Positions 63,994 through 64,000 of a stretch of DNA of 64,000 bases are shown one piece after another. Source of the stretch: Pseudomonas gingeri (GTDB taxonomy: Bacteria; Pseudomonadota; Gammaproteobacteria; Pseudomonadales; Pseudomonadaceae); assembly GCF_013386165.1 (NCBI RefSeq), contig NZ_JACAOS010000022.1, forward strand, positions 227,369-291,368. Reading direction: 5' to 3'. Position 1 is the first letter of the stretch. Each line of letters begins with the position of its first letter. The notes under the pieces are model-generated. The model saw nothing but the letters and a program-made list of their open reading frames with translations. It ran no database searches and was not told the DNA's origin. The translations under genes were made by a program, and so were the position numbers.

Positions 63994-64000
63994 ATGAATA
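63994..64000 (+). CDS. Possible start of waaA (Kdo transferase), only seven bases visible
   Basis: ATGAATA follows 23 bp after the LysR stop. WaaA proteins of pseudomonads begin Met-Asn and, as I recall, waaA follows this LysR gene in P. aeruginosa. Seven bases cannot prove it, so this is a neighbourhood-based guess. Confidence 0.2.

Overview
This window comes from a high-GC chromosome of a Pseudomonas, most likely of the P. fluorescens/putida lineage. Three observations support this. The order selO - mscK - nhaP-type antiporter - acyl-CoA dehydrogenase ... msrA - dipA - aceF - aceE - glnE - waaF/C/G/P - carbamoyltransferase - waaL - msbA - hldE - AKR - FAD oxidoreductase - SMR - LysR is the Pseudomonas LPS-core neighbourhood as I know it. 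Pseudomonas-type REP pairs (GTAGGAGC..GCTTGC..GCGATG) are scattered between genes. Individual proteins (DipA with a degenerate GGDEF, AceF with DHRVING) also match that group.

Region 1 (1-12484, minus strand) is most of an aryl polyene (APE) type pigment/lipid cluster. In transcription order it encodes a ketosynthase-like protein, a 1-acylglycerol-type acyltransferase, two acyl carrier proteins, a membrane protein, an AMP ligase fused to a hot-dog dehydratase, a family 2 glycosyltransferase, an LpxL-like acyltransferase, a MIO-type ammonia lyase, a thioesterase, a LolA-like periplasmic carrier, an MMPL exporter, a flavin-dependent halogenase-like oxidoreductase and the start of a methyltransferase that runs off the left edge. 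Almost all junctions are ATGA or short overlaps, so it reads as one translationally coupled operon. The remaining ketosynthase/ketoreductase genes presumably lie to the left of base 1.

Region 2 (12485-23694) holds an AT-rich intergenic region with a palindrome, an orphan ParA, trxC, a higBA toxin-antitoxin pair with a duplicated upstream site, selO, a large MscK-type channel, an NhaP-type antiporter and an acyl-CoA dehydrogenase. Region 3 (23973-36633) holds putA and putP, divergent around a 455-bp control region with five GTTGCA hexamers, then metY, a DUF2165 membrane protein, rlmJ, msrA and dipA. Two related palindromic elements of about 135 bp sit in its intergenic gaps. Region 4 (36966-44912) is aceEF, with a strong terminator and two identical FadR/GntR-type palindromes upstream of aceE, divergent from glnE.

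Region 5 (45059-59479) is lipopolysaccharide core assembly: waaF, waaC, waaG, waaP, a double-kinase protein, a carbamoyltransferase, GT4 and GT2 glycosyltransferases, a WaaL-like ligase, msbA and hldE. Together these make the heptose donor, build and phosphorylate/carbamoylate the core, flip lipid A-core and join O-antigen. Region 6 (59521-64000) has a conserved hypothetical protein, an aldo/keto reductase coupled to an FAD oxidoreductase, an SMR efflux protein divergent from a LysR regulator, and at the right edge the first bases of what may be waaA.

The most unusual signals are an in-frame REP pair inside the signal-peptide region of the LolA-like gene, halogenase motifs in the APE flavoprotein, unassigned operator-like palindromes upstream of the APE operon, higBA and aceE, and a possible deletion scar in the LPS kinase block. 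I did not see a wholly undescribed system. The APE cluster is of a known type but has several features worth checking.
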